Positions 11,501-31,474 of a DNA stretch of 64,000 bases are shown piece after piece. The translations under genes were made by a program, and so were the position numbers. Numbering within the stretch: the first letter of the stretch is position 1; each line of letters starts with the position of its first letter. The stretch comes from Lumbricus rubellus (taxonomy: Eukaryota; Annelida; Clitellata; Crassiclitellata; Lumbricidae). Location of the stretch: contig OX243825.1 in the NCBI GenBank assembly GCA_945859605.1, forward strand, positions 4,310,291 through 4,374,290, written 5' to 3'. The notes under the pieces were generated by a model. It searched no databases. It was not told where the DNA came from and worked only from the letters and a program-made list of their open reading frames with translations.

Positions 11501-11934
11501 GTACGCACGCTTCTGATTAATTTTAGCACAATGCACAGCCGAAGAGCATTTCTACTGCAGAAATGGCAATGCATCCAGCGTGCACCACCATCGAAAATCT
11601 ATTTTTAGGCATGCAAATTTTAATAAGCTGTCTTAGCTTAGCGAAACGAAATGTTAATTAACGCTGTGAAGTAACGAACATTGTAACGAGTGTCGCATAA
11701 ATTGTAACGAAGTAAAAGTACTAAAATATGGGTAAAATTTTACTTCGTTGAAAGTAAAAGTATTTTATTTTTTCGATACTTCGTTACATGTGAAAGTACT
11801 CAAACTTTTACTTAAGTACAGTAACGCGTTACTTTTACTTCGTTACTGTACAACACTGCACTGAATGACTGATGAATGATGTTAATGTACTTGCTAGCAA
11901 ATGTAAGGATGATGACCATAACGAGAAGTTCCAT
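2481..11934 (-). CDS. Gene A: Ig-domain transmembrane receptor with three ITAMs
   Basis: Nine exons join in frame to about 509 residues: 11895-11934 (signal peptide MELLVMVIILTFA), 9286-9609 (V-like Ig), 8156-8488 (second Ig-like domain), 7092-7361 (C2/I-like Ig), 5317-5466 (transmembrane), 4457-4551 (cytoplasmic linker), 2956-3057, 2730-2831 and 2481-2594 (one ITAM each, the last with stop TAG). Exons 1-5 end in phase 1; the linker ends in phase 0, matching the ITAM exons. The V exon has LKC, a DW tryptophan and DAGRFIC, plus two more Cys that suggest an extra disulfide. The C2 exon has ITC, FKWQ and KYRCVAMN. N-glycosylation sites are frequent. The TM helix runs into a Cys-rich stretch (CCCVPCCPC) that may be palmitoylated. 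By analogy with vertebrate ITAM receptors it should recruit Syk-family kinases (inference). GC donors follow exon 1 (11894) and exon 2 (9285). Ligand unknown. Confidence 0.82.
2730..2831 (-). CDS. Gene A exon 8: second ITAM
   Basis: 34 codons, phase 0 on both sides, donor GTGAAG after 2730 and acceptor AG at 2832-2833. It reads [19 protein letters not shown]. Exon and intron sequence match those of exon 9, so the two arose by tandem duplication of a unit of about 235 bases. Confidence 0.85.
2956..3057 (-). CDS. Gene A exon 7: first ITAM
   Basis: 34 codons, phase 0 on both sides, donor GTATTT after 2956 and acceptor AG at 3058-3059. It reads [19 protein letters not shown]. The opening VGEQE is nearest to the gene C exon (VGELE), so this is probably the ancestral exon of the three. 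Confidence 0.85.
3429..3502. repeat. Perfect 23-bp inverted repeat with a nested alternative hairpin
   Basis: The arm at 3429-3451 is the exact reverse complement of 3480-3502. An inner pair, 3441-3455 with 3464-3478, can form a competing stem. It lies in gene A intron 6, just beside a TA array and the foldback element at 3556. Confidence 0.85.
3556..4383. mobile_element. Mariner-like foldback element
   Basis: Long inverted termini of about 220 bases begin CACGGTGTCCCAATTGAAG and are flanked by TA at 3554-3555 and 4384-4385. On the minus strand at about 3990-3820 there is a short remnant resembling a Tc1/mariner transposase C-terminus (INEWRKRLRACIRANGGHFE). No complete transposase remains. 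It lies in an intron of gene A. Confidence 0.8.
4457..4551 (-). CDS. Gene A exon 6: cytoplasmic linker
   Basis: Starts in phase 1 and ends in phase 0 at donor GTGAGA. It encodes DGVAQHQDHEMSPSSRKHSA and then a Ser-rich stretch ending TEDPL. Genes B (15650-15744) and C (45794-45873) have matching exons with the core QEMSP or REMSP, which supports one shared gene structure. Confidence 0.8.
5317..5466 (-). CDS. Gene A exon 5: transmembrane segment
   Basis: 50 codons, phase 1 on both sides. A short Ser/Thr stalk precedes the hydrophobic run MAVGVGAGIVVLLLIIVI, then CCCVPCCPCYKWRR. The positive residues after the helix place the C-terminus inside the cell. The helix and Cys cluster differ from those of genes B and C. 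Confidence 0.8.
5467..7091. other. Gene A intron 4
   Basis: Between the C2 Ig exon and the transmembrane exon. It holds a tRNA-derived SINE (6707-6921). I recognise nothing else in it. Confidence 0.6.
6707..6921 (-). mobile_element. tRNA-derived SINE copy 1
   Basis: On the minus strand it starts GGGGCGCGGTGG, has a Pol III B box (GGTTCGAATCC complement near 6853-6863), then a conserved body with CTTGGGCAAGTCCTTCAC and GCGCCTCTGAG, and ends near ACAAGTGCACATAC. Same family as copies at 14960, 16603, 32513, 49335 and 53935. Confidence 0.85.
7092..7361 (-). CDS. Gene A exon 4: C2/I-like Ig domain
   Basis: 90 codons, phase 1 on both sides (acceptor TTTCAG, donor GTATAG). It shows [16 protein letters not shown] for strands B-C and KYRCVAMN for strand F. 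The 270-base length is the same as in genes B and C. Confidence 0.85.
8156..8488 (-). CDS. Gene A exon 3: second Ig-like domain
   Basis: 111 codons, phase 1 on both sides. It has LRCEVTYNGTNRA, a central W (MVWKGVTEAP) and SFTCETSFTC, with several extra Cys. It lacks the usual D-x-G-x-Y-x-C, so it is a divergent Ig fold whose homology is clearest through genes B and C. Confidence 0.8.
8964..9102. mobile_element. Short hAT-like MITE
   Basis: 139 bases with degenerate inverted termini (CAGTAGTGAAG and CAGTGGTGTAG) and an 8-base target duplication ATTAAAAA at 8956-8963 and 9103-9110. The TSD length fits the hAT superfamily. It lies in intron 2 of gene A. Confidence 0.75.
9286..9609 (-). CDS. 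Gene A exon 2: V-like Ig domain
   Basis: 108 codons, phase 1 on both sides. It has [30 protein letters not shown] and DAGRFICSA. The DxGxFxC motif and spacing are V/I-set-like, and the inner Cys pair is conserved in all three genes. It ends at a GC-type donor (A then GCAAGTTAT), where genes B and C have GTAAGTAA. Confidence 0.85.
10165..10655. mobile_element. hAT-like nonautonomous element
   Basis: The left end CAGTGGTTCTTAACCAG and the right end GGTTAAGAACCAGC are inverted, with subterminal CCCCTTGGGTT and its inverse. This is the hAT terminal type also seen at 54082. I could not find a clean TSD, so the ends are approximate. Confidence 0.65.
11263..11858. mobile_element. hAT-like MITE made of AAGTAAAAGTA repeats
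   Basis: 596 bases. The ends CAGTGTTGTTGAAAGTA and CAGTGTTGTACAGTAACG are inverted, and the 8-base TSD CACTGAAT is exact at 11255-11262 and 11859-11866. Both arms are filled with acttaagtaaaagta units in opposite orientation. Confidence 0.85.
11895..11934 (-). CDS. Gene A exon 1: signal peptide
   Basis: ATG at 11934-11932, then MELLVMVIILTFA, with one base left for the next codon (phase 1). The donor read here is A followed by GCAAGT. The start is chosen by alignment with the three other exon-1 copies. The upstream flank (to about 12330) also resembles the other receptor flanks. Confidence 0.7.
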
Positions 11935-14311
11935 CTTCTGAGAATTTGTAGACCTTCTGCAGCCTACGACTGACAGCAAGTTAGTCAACAGTTATTTACA
12001 CATATGCACTGCCAAACAACGTCGAACAATAAAACATCGGTTTGTTCTAATGAGCTGGGGTTTTGACAGTATTCAGTTTCCTTTTCTCACTCTATACCGC
12101 TTACAGATGAGTGTCCGTTCAGCTTCTACGACACAAAATCCTAGCGTAGGCCTACAACGATAATTCGTTCTAAACACAAGCATAATCATGGTAATCTACA
12201 TGTAGGCCTAAGCTTACACTGAATCCGGTTGTAACCATAGAAGTACATTATTTTAGCTCCTGGTCTTGTTGCCTCTGACTTAGGGCAATTAGTATACATG
12301 TAGGCCTACATACAGCGGTTATCAAATTATATTCTATTCAGGGCTTGCAACTCAACTCTACTTCCTCATCTCGGGACGAAGTTGGTGACTAAAGATACGT
12401 CATATGGTTTGGCACAGAGAGAGTCTCCGCTTGTTGACCTCTTTGGGAAAATGATCTGTAGGTTCGGGGTATGTGCATTGTGCGGGACGTTAAACAGTTT
12501 CAATGATGGGGGTTAACTTGATACTGGCATACCGGGACAACTGCAGTCACTCGATAGGCTACGCTATTTAGCCTACAATTTGCCCCCTATTATTTTTGTG
12601 CACGTCACTGTAGACATTGTATCGAATGTTTCGTCGACCTAATGTAGGATTCACTGTCTGCTGAAAATTGTTGTAAAATGCTAATTACAGCCTAACCATT
12701 AGATAAATTGGGGTAGCCTACATAATTAAATGCTAGTCAACTTACGGAAGAAAACTTTCTGAATTAAATTCTTGTGTTACCAACTTACCAGGCTGATGGG
12801 ATCGGCACAGACGAAATTCACTTATGCAACCATGCATGCATCCACATTTCAGAGGAAATTTATTCGCTGTAAGATGAGAGACAGTCTAGAACTTTAAGTT
12901 GCTTGAACAATGTCATGTCGATCTATTCTTATGCTGAGTTGATGCCTTACAACACTGCATAATGTACATAATTATGGGTTGCAGTCTTCAAAATTTTACA
13001 AACCCCGCACACTCACTTGCGACAGTTCCACTTTAACAGACCAGTTCTGTGCTCAAACAATTGCTATCGTCAGACAAGAGGTCGATCCTAATAATTGCTT
13101 ATCGCTGAAGAATCTTTAGCCAAAACAGTTGAAAACGGGAACCATTGGTAGTCTGTATACGTAGGAAACAAAGATAACGAACTGAATGTCTGCGGTCTGT
13201 AAAGTTTTGAAGACTTCAACCCAACACTGTCCAACACAGGATTCAGATTTTGATCCAACAACGTCAGTAATAATACAAATAGGTTCAAAACCCGTCACAT
13301 GTCGCTACTACCACATTTCAACTTACATGTCTGATGTCCTGCGCTGGTCTCCTATTGCCTCTCGCATCCAATTCACGGTACTGCTTTTAGTCTCAAGAAC
13401 ACACAAGGGACAAGCTCCTGAATATCTTTACGCCATGCTCAAATACGCATCACTGATCTTTCGTATACCTTTGTCTCTTACTCTTGATTGTTTCATTTCT
13501 TCGCTGTCTATTCCCACCGCTCCCCGGTCTTCTGATCGATTTGATCTCCTAATTTCCGAACAAAGGACACTTTGCCCCAACACCGAGCCTTTCCAATTGT
13601 GGGAACTTCTAAGTGGAATGACCTCCCTCTCTCTCTCTTCTGCTGTCCGTAGTAAGGTCATATTGGGGTGTCATCCTCATCCCGAGTCATCCATTCGTTG
13701 CTTGACGAATTATTTATTTCCTCGGAGTTGTCAATCTGTTGGTTTGTAGCCTACGGAAAGAGGCGCTTTATAAATTCTCGTATATTACGAATAGGATACG
13801 AATAGAGAAGTCAACAAATAACGATAAAAATATCATTGTTATCATGGCCTAATACGAGTCATTAGCATAGCTAGAACGATGAAAAAAGCTAAAGCGATAG
13901 CCTATGACCTTCTTCAGTTTCATATGCGAGCATGTATAATTGTATATTGCATAGTGCATACATTTGGATATTACAGATTTTTTAATAAATAGGCCTATTC
14001 TATTTAATTAATTTTTAACTGAATTTATTTTCGAATGTAATAATTTTGTAGACCAAGTTCGTTCAAACAAAGACGCAGTTGGCCTAGAGCCAATAAAATT
14101 TGGGGAGCATTTACTTAAGTGTATTATTTCTAATGTCAAACAAAATAGGCCCCTACAGTAAAAATATATCACCCTCCCTCCATTAAAAGACGTTACAGGC
14201 GGAAATCGGCGCAGAATTATCCCTCGCTAGATAATTAAATAAGCATTTGCTATCATGCCATTTAGCATTTCTTTGTACAACATAGAGTCTCAAGTGCGTT
14301 ACAAATTCTGA
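11935..14311. other. Intergenic region between genes A and B
   Basis: About 400 bases next to gene A are its 5' flank and share blocks with the other receptor flanks, for example GAGTGAG followed by AAAGGAAACT on the minus strand. A LINE 3' end lies at 13320-13785. The rest is AT-rich with no gene I can recognise. Confidence 0.5.
13320..13785 (+). mobile_element. LINE 3' end (CR1/L2-like), degenerate
   Basis: An open frame reads RWSPIASRIQFTVLLLVSRT, then HKGQAPEYLYAML and TAPRSSDRFDLL. This resembles the conserved end of CR1/L2/Rex-type reverse transcriptases (H.W.PV..RI.FK.LLL). It ends in GAGGCGCTTTATAAATT, a tail shared with the copies at 55760 and 60100. Confidence 0.65.
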
Positions 14312-24775
<10,464 letters not shown>

Positions 24776-25289
24776 CCTCTGAGAAGTAATTATGATTTCC
24801 CACCACTGGAGCGTAATTTAGCGACTAAGTTATGCTAGAAAAAGCTATTAACACATCCTGCTACTTATAATTATTATAGTACTTAACCCATGAAGGTTCT
24901 AGTAAACTGTTGGCTCCAATCCCTCGAGTTTCATAAACTCATTTCATAGTCCTCATGTCCAGATTCAGTTGCAATGTTATCATATTCTATAAGTGCACAA
25001 CGATTTATTACTGTCTTGTTTCAGGAAGTCGTCCACAACAATTAAGTGCAAGCGCGCTGAAAACCATTTTCGTCATTTCTGAGTGTTAGGCCTATTTGTC
25101 TGCTGGCCGTGTACTCTATTAGATAGGCTAGGCAATTCCACAGGCCTATATGCACAAATTGCACATAATTATACAACTATGCAAATAGGGTACGTTAGCA
25201 GGGCCTACAAGTAATTCTGCTTCCTCGTCTAGAACCAGAATTGTAACTAAAGTAAATAGCTGACAGTATGCAGAATAGGCCAATAATAT

Positions 25290-25406
25290 ATCAGATAGGG
25301 CGTTTTGCCATTATCTTGGCCAAAAGTTTTAGTTTGTAAATCAAATTTGACGAGCTTAAAGGAAATTCATGTTTATGTCTACAAAAACCAAATTGCAACA
25401 GCATAT
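25290..25406. mobile_element. Left remnant of the element carrying the Gypsy insertion
   Basis: GCCATTATCTTGGCCAAAAG and the following bases match the modules of the foldback element at 18730. The match resumes at 37193 (TTTCAAACAGAACAAAAG), so the Gypsy element split a pre-existing copy. Confidence 0.7.
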
Positions 25407-26941
25407 TGTAGCGTCCTATGAGGCCGCTACAATTTAACGTCCTTTTAGGCCGCTTGGCGTACTTACTTGCTAATTGATTTTATTAGATATCGCGGTTCTA
25501 TTTTTAGATCATCACATAGAAGTGATATTTTTGTGAAGGCCGGAGCCGTGTTCGGTAGGAAACTACTGTACGAGGCTTCTGTCGAGGCTTCTGAATCCTT
25601 CTGTGGTAGTCTGAGTCCTCTTGTGGTAGCCAATCGCAGTAGTTTGTCCATCCTATCAGAGGCCGAGGTTTGCGGCCGACGGTCGTTTTTGCGAGGTAGT
25701 CGTTGATTGGTCGATGCGGCCCACGTGACCGCTGCAACCGCCGAAAAGCGTAGTCGAGTCCAGGTTTCCATCAGGGTAAGAGGTCGGCTCGTGAAGACAA
25801 GAATTTGTGCAGTTTTTGGGTCTGAAATTGTTAGTTTGGTGGCTGATTGCCTGATTTTATGAATAAGAAGATATCGCCGACGGAGCAACGGGTTTTGGCA
25901 CCGTTTGCGACTGGTTCTTTGTGAATCTTTGATGACATATATGATATATTCGGCAAGAAGTGACCTGATCTTCTTTACATATTCGAATTCGAGAGTGACT
26001 CAAAATTGCACGGAAAGGAAGGGAAGTATAAAATAATCTAATTGCTCCATAACAGAATCCGAAACCAATTAGAGTTAATTAATTGAAACTAAAGATAATA
26101 TTCGATAACTGATGATAAGAATTGAAATTTATGTTGATGTGGAATAACAGTCGATACGAATCGAACCGGAATGTAATTGTTGAGCATAGTGTTAATAATC
26201 GAGCGTGATTACTAGAAACAAGGTTACGCACGCCTGTTGATTATCTGCTTTAATTCCGCTGGAGTAAAAAGACACTGAACACTTAGTAAAGATCAATATT
26301 TAGGCCTAGTCACGTATGTTAACTGTTAATCCTGTTTGTCAGTTATAATCAGTTGAATTGCTTAATTAAATATATCAAATCAGACGTTAATAAATCATTG
26401 AATGATGGAAACGTCTATAAGGCCTGAGGATGACTCTGATGAGGATTTAGAGGAATACATAACCGAGCGGGAGAAGGGAGAAACCCCTGACAGACTCGAG
26501 GAAGGTGAGGTAATGCAGGAAAAGAGAAGGGAAGGGTCGATCGCACCGAAGGCTGGGGCATTTAAAGAATCTGTTGAAGGGGAGTTGAACCCTGATGGGC
26601 TTCCATTAGGGGAAGCCGTCGTCCTCAGACCGAGGACCGCAGACATATGTCGCCACTCGACCGAAGCCATTCCTGGTACCGATAAGAGATATCCCAGTCC
26701 TGAGGTGGGAGACCCAACCCTAATCTACGACTTTACCGCAAGGAAAGCGATGGGTCCCATAGATCTTACCTACTTAGATGGACCTGTAGAATTACCTGAC
26801 GACAGAGAACCCCTTCAACAGTGCGGCGCCTCGTTTGAAATCCTAGGGCGGGCCCCTACCACTTGGGAGGCTGAAGAGCAACACCAGGGGTGGGACCCGA
26901 GGTCACGTGGTTTTCTTACGAAAGGGCAGCAGGCCGTTACA
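25407..26941 (+). repeat. 5' LTR
   Basis: 1535 bases, TG...CA ends, aligned base for base with 35662-37188. It contains the first 180 codons of an open frame starting at 26402. Confidence 0.92.
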
Positions 26942-27526
26942 ATTGGTACCAGAGCTAGTGGGGTTTTGAAATTAAGGTCAGATACAGAGGTTCAGGTCCA
27001 ATCTAGTGCAGATACAATTGATACCAGACTAAGTGGGGTAAAAGCAAGCTCAGGTACATTTGGTCCTAGACTAAGTGAGGTTTTAAAGTTAAGGTCAGAT
27101 ACAGAGGTTCAGGTCCAACCTAGTGCAAATACAATTGACACTAGAATTAGTGGGGAACAATTAAGCTCAAATGCAGCTGACGTTCAGGTCCGATTGAATA
27201 GAGACTTAAACACGATTTATGAAAGTTTTGACTATGAGTCGTATATGCGCAAGAAACAAAACAGGTTAAATAGAGATCTAACCGAACAATTGAAATGCAA
27301 TAGTGAAGACTCAGAAGTAACTGATATGCGGCCTCCACATCGATTTGTGCTCGATTCAAATGCGATAGCTATAGGGCAAGACTGTTTGAAAACATGTACT
27401 AACTCTGGAATGTTAGTTGTAGATAGTTGTACGACTGGGGTCCACGAGATGCACATCCTCGTCGTCCCATGTCAACTGCAACTCCACGGGCTGCCACCTT
27501 CCCATACTCGTCGTACCAATTCGTGA
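26402..27526 (+). CDS. Retrotransposon ORF1 that starts inside the 5' LTR
   Basis: 374 codons from ATG at 26402, acidic and hydrophilic at the N-terminus (EDDSDEDLEEYITERE). It runs through the LTR end (26941) and the PBS. The middle contains an imperfect duplication (LRSDTEVQVQ...TIDTR). It overlaps the gag frame by 100 bases in another frame, so it could be an N-terminal Gag extension reached by frameshifting, or a separate accessory protein. I recognise no domain. The 3' LTR copy is frameshifted by an 11-base deletion between GTTGAA repeats. Confidence 0.5.
   Translation: MMETSIRPEDDSDEDLEEYITEREKGETPDRLEEGEVMQEKRREGSIAPKAGAFKESVEGELNPDGLPLGEAVVLRPRTADICRHSTEAIPGTDKRYPSPEVGDPTLIYDFTARKAMGPIDLTYLDGPVELPDDREPLQQCGASFEILGRAPTTWEAEEQHQGWDPRSRGFLTKGQQAVTIGTRASGVLKLRSDTEVQVQSSADTIDTRLSGVKASSGTFGPRLSEVLKLRSDTEVQVQPSANTIDTRISGEQLSSNAADVQVRLNRDLNTIYESFDYESYMRKKQNRLNRDLTEQLKCNSEDSEVTDMRPPHRFVLDSNAIAIGQDCLKTCTNSGMLVVDSCTTGVHEMHILVVPCQLQLHGLPPSHTRRTNS
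26942..27165 (+). repeat. 117-base direct repeat containing PBS-like motifs
   Basis: Two units, roughly 26942-27058 and 27059-27165. Each contains two related motifs (ATTGGTACCAGAGCTAGTGG, ATTGATACCAGACTAAGTGG, and two diverged forms). Confidence 0.7.
26944..26957 (+). promoter_or_regulatory. Putative primer binding site
   Basis: TGGTACCAGAGC begins two bases after the 5' LTR. The TGG start and position are typical of a tRNA 3'-end complement. The tRNA is not assigned. Confidence 0.6.
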
Positions 27527-28791
27527 ACACTGAAGCTGGAGACCTTCGACGATCAACTGAAATTCCTCCACGAATCATCTCTTCGAAGAATGTGGGTATG
27601 CACGACGTCCAGGTACGTGAAATGAAACCTGAATCAGAAAAGATCGCGTTTGCTTCTGCTTCGATTCCTCGTATGCCCACCCTGACGACATCTTCGAGTC
27701 GGCCGATAATGTCAACGATGTCTTCGTCGCTAAAAACTCAGGTTACCCAGAGCTACGAATACTTACCTCCTGAGACAGTACAGCCCATCTTCGTGCCCTA
27801 CTATGGTCCAGTCTCGTACAATGAACAGGTTGCCCTGGCGAAACAATTAATGCAGTGGCCAACAGTGAAACCGATTGTCGCGGGTGGTCTCGAAGATGAA
27901 CTGCCTAATCCGTTCATACTCGGGAGCGGGGTTGCCTCTGAAAAACCGCCCACAATCGTCAGCTCTTATGCTCGAGAGTTGTCGCCGAAAAAGGACACTG
28001 TCGAACCGTCTCGATCTGAACCAATTGCTCGTGAAAGGAAAGAACCTGCTGGGAACCTACAAACTGAATATTCAAATTTTCCAGATAGAAGAATGACATC
28101 GCGAATAAAGCTGGACCGATACAACGGTAAGACCTCAGTAGAAGTGTTCCTTAAGAAGTTCGAAGTATGTTCGAAAAGTAACCGTTGGACTGAAGAAGAG
28201 AAACTGGCCCAACTGACGTGTGCGCTAGTAGAACCGGTAGACCAACTTCTGCATGAATTCGACTCGGAATCCATCACCACCTGCACCGATCTAGTCGACC
28301 GTCTACGACTACGATACGGAAGCTCGGACCAGGCAGCCTTGTACCAAACCAAACTGAATTCTCGCCGCCAGCAACCGGGGGAAGATCTCGGTCAGCTGGT
28401 ACAAGACAGCCGAAAGCTTATGATCTTAGCTTTCCCAGGACCGTCGTCCGCGCATAGTGAGACAATAGCTATTCGAGCTTTTCTTGATGCACTGTCTGAC
28501 AAGGGCCTGGCTCTGAAGGTACGAGAGCGAGAACCGACCACGTTAGATAGCGCCTACAAAATCGCTCTCCGGTTGGAAGGCTACCGCCGCGCTGATGAAG
28601 ATACCACCGGGTCTCACGACCGTCGACCGGGTCGCATCAAGACAGTGAGGGAAGTGGACTTCAACCTCGACGAAAAATTCAACCAGATGCAAGAGACGCT
28701 GACTCGACAGTTGAAAGAAATGTTCCAGAACCAGTTGAGTGCTACTTCAACTGAGGGGCAGTTTCGGCAATGGCAGCCGCAACGTTCGTAA
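27427..28791 (+). CDS. Retrotransposon Gag (capsid) ORF
   Basis: About 454 codons. The region near residues 235-390 fits the retrotrans_gag family: VFLKKFEVCSKSNRWTEEEK, then LRLRYGSSDQAALYQTKL and FLDALSDKGLALKVRE. It ends at TAA (28789-28791). The pol frame continues directly in the same frame after this stop. Gag forms the particle that packages element RNA. The true N-terminus is uncertain because of the overlap with ORF1. Confidence 0.8.
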   Translation: MYDWGPRDAHPRRPMSTATPRAATFPYSSYQFVNTEAGDLRRSTEIPPRIISSKNVGMHDVQVREMKPESEKIAFASASIPRMPTLTTSSSRPIMSTMSSSLKTQVTQSYEYLPPETVQPIFVPYYGPVSYNEQVALAKQLMQWPTVKPIVAGGLEDELPNPFILGSGVASEKPPTIVSSYARELSPKKDTVEPSRSEPIARERKEPAGNLQTEYSNFPDRRMTSRIKLDRYNGKTSVEVFLKKFEVCSKSNRWTEEEKLAQLTCALVEPVDQLLHEFDSESITTCTDLVDRLRLRYGSSDQAALYQTKLNSRRQQPGEDLGQLVQDSRKLMILAFPGPSSAHSETIAIRAFLDALSDKGLALKVREREPTTLDSAYKIALRLEGYRRADEDTTGSHDRRPGRIKTVREVDFNLDEKFNQMQETLTRQLKEMFQNQLSATSTEGQFRQWQPQRS

Positions 28792-31474
28792 CCATCCTGG
28801 GGAGGAACCGGAACCAACAATCAACGATGGAACCGAAATAGAGACAATAACTTTCCACGGGTGAAACGGGACAATCGTCGCTGCTACGAATGCAATCAAC
28901 CGGGACATTTGGCTCGCGGTTGTCCAGCACGTCCACAGAGGTCGCCAGCCGATGAAGAATTCGAAGAAACCACCGGGAATCGAGAAAGTAATGTCAGACA
29001 CGTCCAAGGTAGAAATGATGCCTACCTCTCTGTGAAACTGAATGGCAAATCTCTTCTAGCCTTGCTTGACTCTGGCTGCGAAATGACATTATGTCCTGCT
29101 TCGCTAGTAGATCCTAAAGATGTGCAGAATTCTGAACAGTCCTTGTTAGCTGCTAACGGGTCTGCTATTCGCGTTGTGGGAGAGACAATACTGAAACTGC
29201 AAATCGGCGATCACGAATTCAAGATTCCCTGTCTAGTCACAGAACAGGTCTCTGAACTGATCCTTGGACTTTCCTGGATGAAAGACGAAAATGTACTTTG
29301 GCATATCGGTCGCAACTGGATCCTGGTGGGAGGCTATAGATTCGAAGTACACTCCAAACCTCGTGCCGGGCTATGTCGTAAGATAGTGATTTCTCATGAC
29401 ACACTCGTAGTGGCAAAAAGTGAGATGGATGTTGAAAGCCATGCGCTCCTTCCGAACTTGAAAGCAATGACCGATTCCTGGGCTGTAAATCCGAAAGTGT
29501 TAGACTCCGGACTCATTCTAGCCGGAACCTTGCTCCCTAACCGGACCTTCGATCTGCCGCTTCGGGTGATGAATCCCACCGACCAACAACTCTGGCTAAA
29601 GAAAGGAGTTCAATGTACGGCCGAACCGGTTACGGTAATGGGGGAAGAAAAACACTTACTCTTGAGATCTGCGGCCGGGTGCGCAGCCGTTAACGAAACA
29701 TTACCGAAATCAACCGATGCTGAAATCGCGGCGACCCTTTCTCCTCTTTGGAGGGACATTGCCGCCGATGTACCGGACGAAGTACAGGAACGACTTCGGC
29801 AAATCATCACCGCAAATCAGAAAGCCTTTTCAATGAATGAATGGGATTTGGGTTTCACCGATGTAATCCAACACGAAATAGAAACTGGGAACGAAAGCCC
29901 TGTTCGACAACCATTACGTCGCCAGCCGCTAACGCTATTGCCCGTCATTGATGAACAAGTGAACAATATGTTGCAACAAAAGCTGATAGAACCGTCAGCC
30001 TCAGCCTGGGCAAGTAATGTGGTGATGGTGAAAAAACGAGATGGCACCCCGAGATTTTGTGTGGACTATCGAGCGGTGAACACTAAAACCCGGAAGGACG
30101 CCTATCCTCTACCTCTGATTAGCGAGAGTTTGGATACCCTTGCCGGAGCCAAGTGGTTCAGCACTTTTGATCTTCGTGCAGGGTACCATCAGGTTGCAGT
30201 TCATCCAAAGGATCGCCCGAAGACAGCTTTCATCACTAGAAGAGGAAGTTTTCAGTTTAGGGTCCTACCCTTCGGTCTCTGCAACTCGCCGGCTACGTTT
30301 TCGAGAATGATGAACCTTGTCATGGCTGGACTGAATTTTGAGGTATGTCTAATATACCTAGACGACATCATTGTCTTTGCCGAAGATCTTGAGACTCACT
30401 TGGAACGGTTAACGCAAGTGTTGGAACGGTTGGCAGCTGTCGGGTTGAAATTGAAGCCTTCGAAATGTCACCTGCTACAACGGCGAGTGTTATTCTTGGG
30501 TCATGTAGTAAGTGAGGATGGCATTATGACTGATCCGGAGAAAACCGTAGCGGTTAAAGATTGGCCAACCCCTAGGAAGCTGCGAGACGTCCGCGCCTTC
30601 ATTGGATTGTGCTCCTACTACAGAAAATTTGTGCCGAACTTCGCCAAAATCGCTAAACCGCTGCATGCGTTGACCAAAAAGGGGTTTCGTTTTCAATGGT
30701 CCACCGAATGCGAAGCTGCTTTCTCTCACCTGAAACGGCTCTTGACCGAATCCCCCATCCTGGCCTTACCCAATGATGATGGATTGTACATTCTCGATAC
30801 GGACGCATCCGGCGAGGCCATAGGAGCGGTTCTGTCACAAATCCAAGGAGGGCAAGAACGTGTAGTTTGCTACGGTAGCCGACTCTGTTCTACGGCGGAG
30901 CAGAACTACGACGTTACGAAGCGAGAACTTCTGGCCATCGTCTACTTTCTAAAGACCTATCGACAGTATCTGCTGGGGCGTCGATTCTTACTACGCACCG
31001 ATCACTCCGCCTTGCAATGGCTGAGGAGGACGCCGCTTCCTATCGGACAACAGGCCAGATGGCTGGCCATAACGGAAGAATTCGAGTTCGATATCCAGCA
31101 TCGAGCCGGAACTGCGCACCAGAACGCGGACGCCCTGTCGCGCATGCCGCAACAAGTTCAAGTCATCCGTGAAACGACGGGCCTCCGTGGGGGAGCGGTG
31201 GATCTACCGACCGATTGGGACCGAACGACCATTCGGGATGAACAACGAGCCGACCGCGAGCTGGGCTGGGTTATCCAAAAGAAGCTCAGCTCTGATGATC
31301 CTCCCTCCTATGACGAACTGCGGAGTCAGAGCGGAACTGTAAAGAACTTGGTAGCCCAATGGCCGCAGCTGGAACTCCACAGGGAATTGCTCACCCGGAA
31401 CTGGCTCCACGCAGATGATGGGCAAGTTGCGACCCGACAACTGATTCCCCCGCGTAGTCGACGATCTTCGTTAA
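28792..31474 (+). CDS. Retrotransposon Pol part 1: zinc knuckle, protease, RT, RNase H
   Basis: Open from just after the gag stop to the insertion at 31475. It shows a CCHC knuckle (CYECNQPGHLARGC), an aspartic protease DSG site (ALLDSGCEMTLCP), RT motifs (FDLRAGYHQVAV, LPFGLCNSPATF, and YLDD at IYLDDIIVF), and RNase H (LDTDASGEAIGAVLSQ, LRTDHSALQWL). Domain order and spacing are standard for Metaviridae-type elements. No upstream ATG is needed if it is made as Gag-Pol; the single TAA at 28789 could be read through or be a disabling mutation. The frame continues about 68 bases into the insertion, which is not genuine coding sequence. Confidence 0.93.

Noticed and set aside
13088..13298. Minus-strand frames of about 60 codons
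   Set aside because: Possibly repeat-derived, but I recognise no family and no splice context.
25463..25888. 141-codon minus-strand frame in the 5' LTR (repeated at 35718-36230)
   Set aside because: Antisense LTR frame without a recognisable domain; its presence in both LTRs is only LTR identity.
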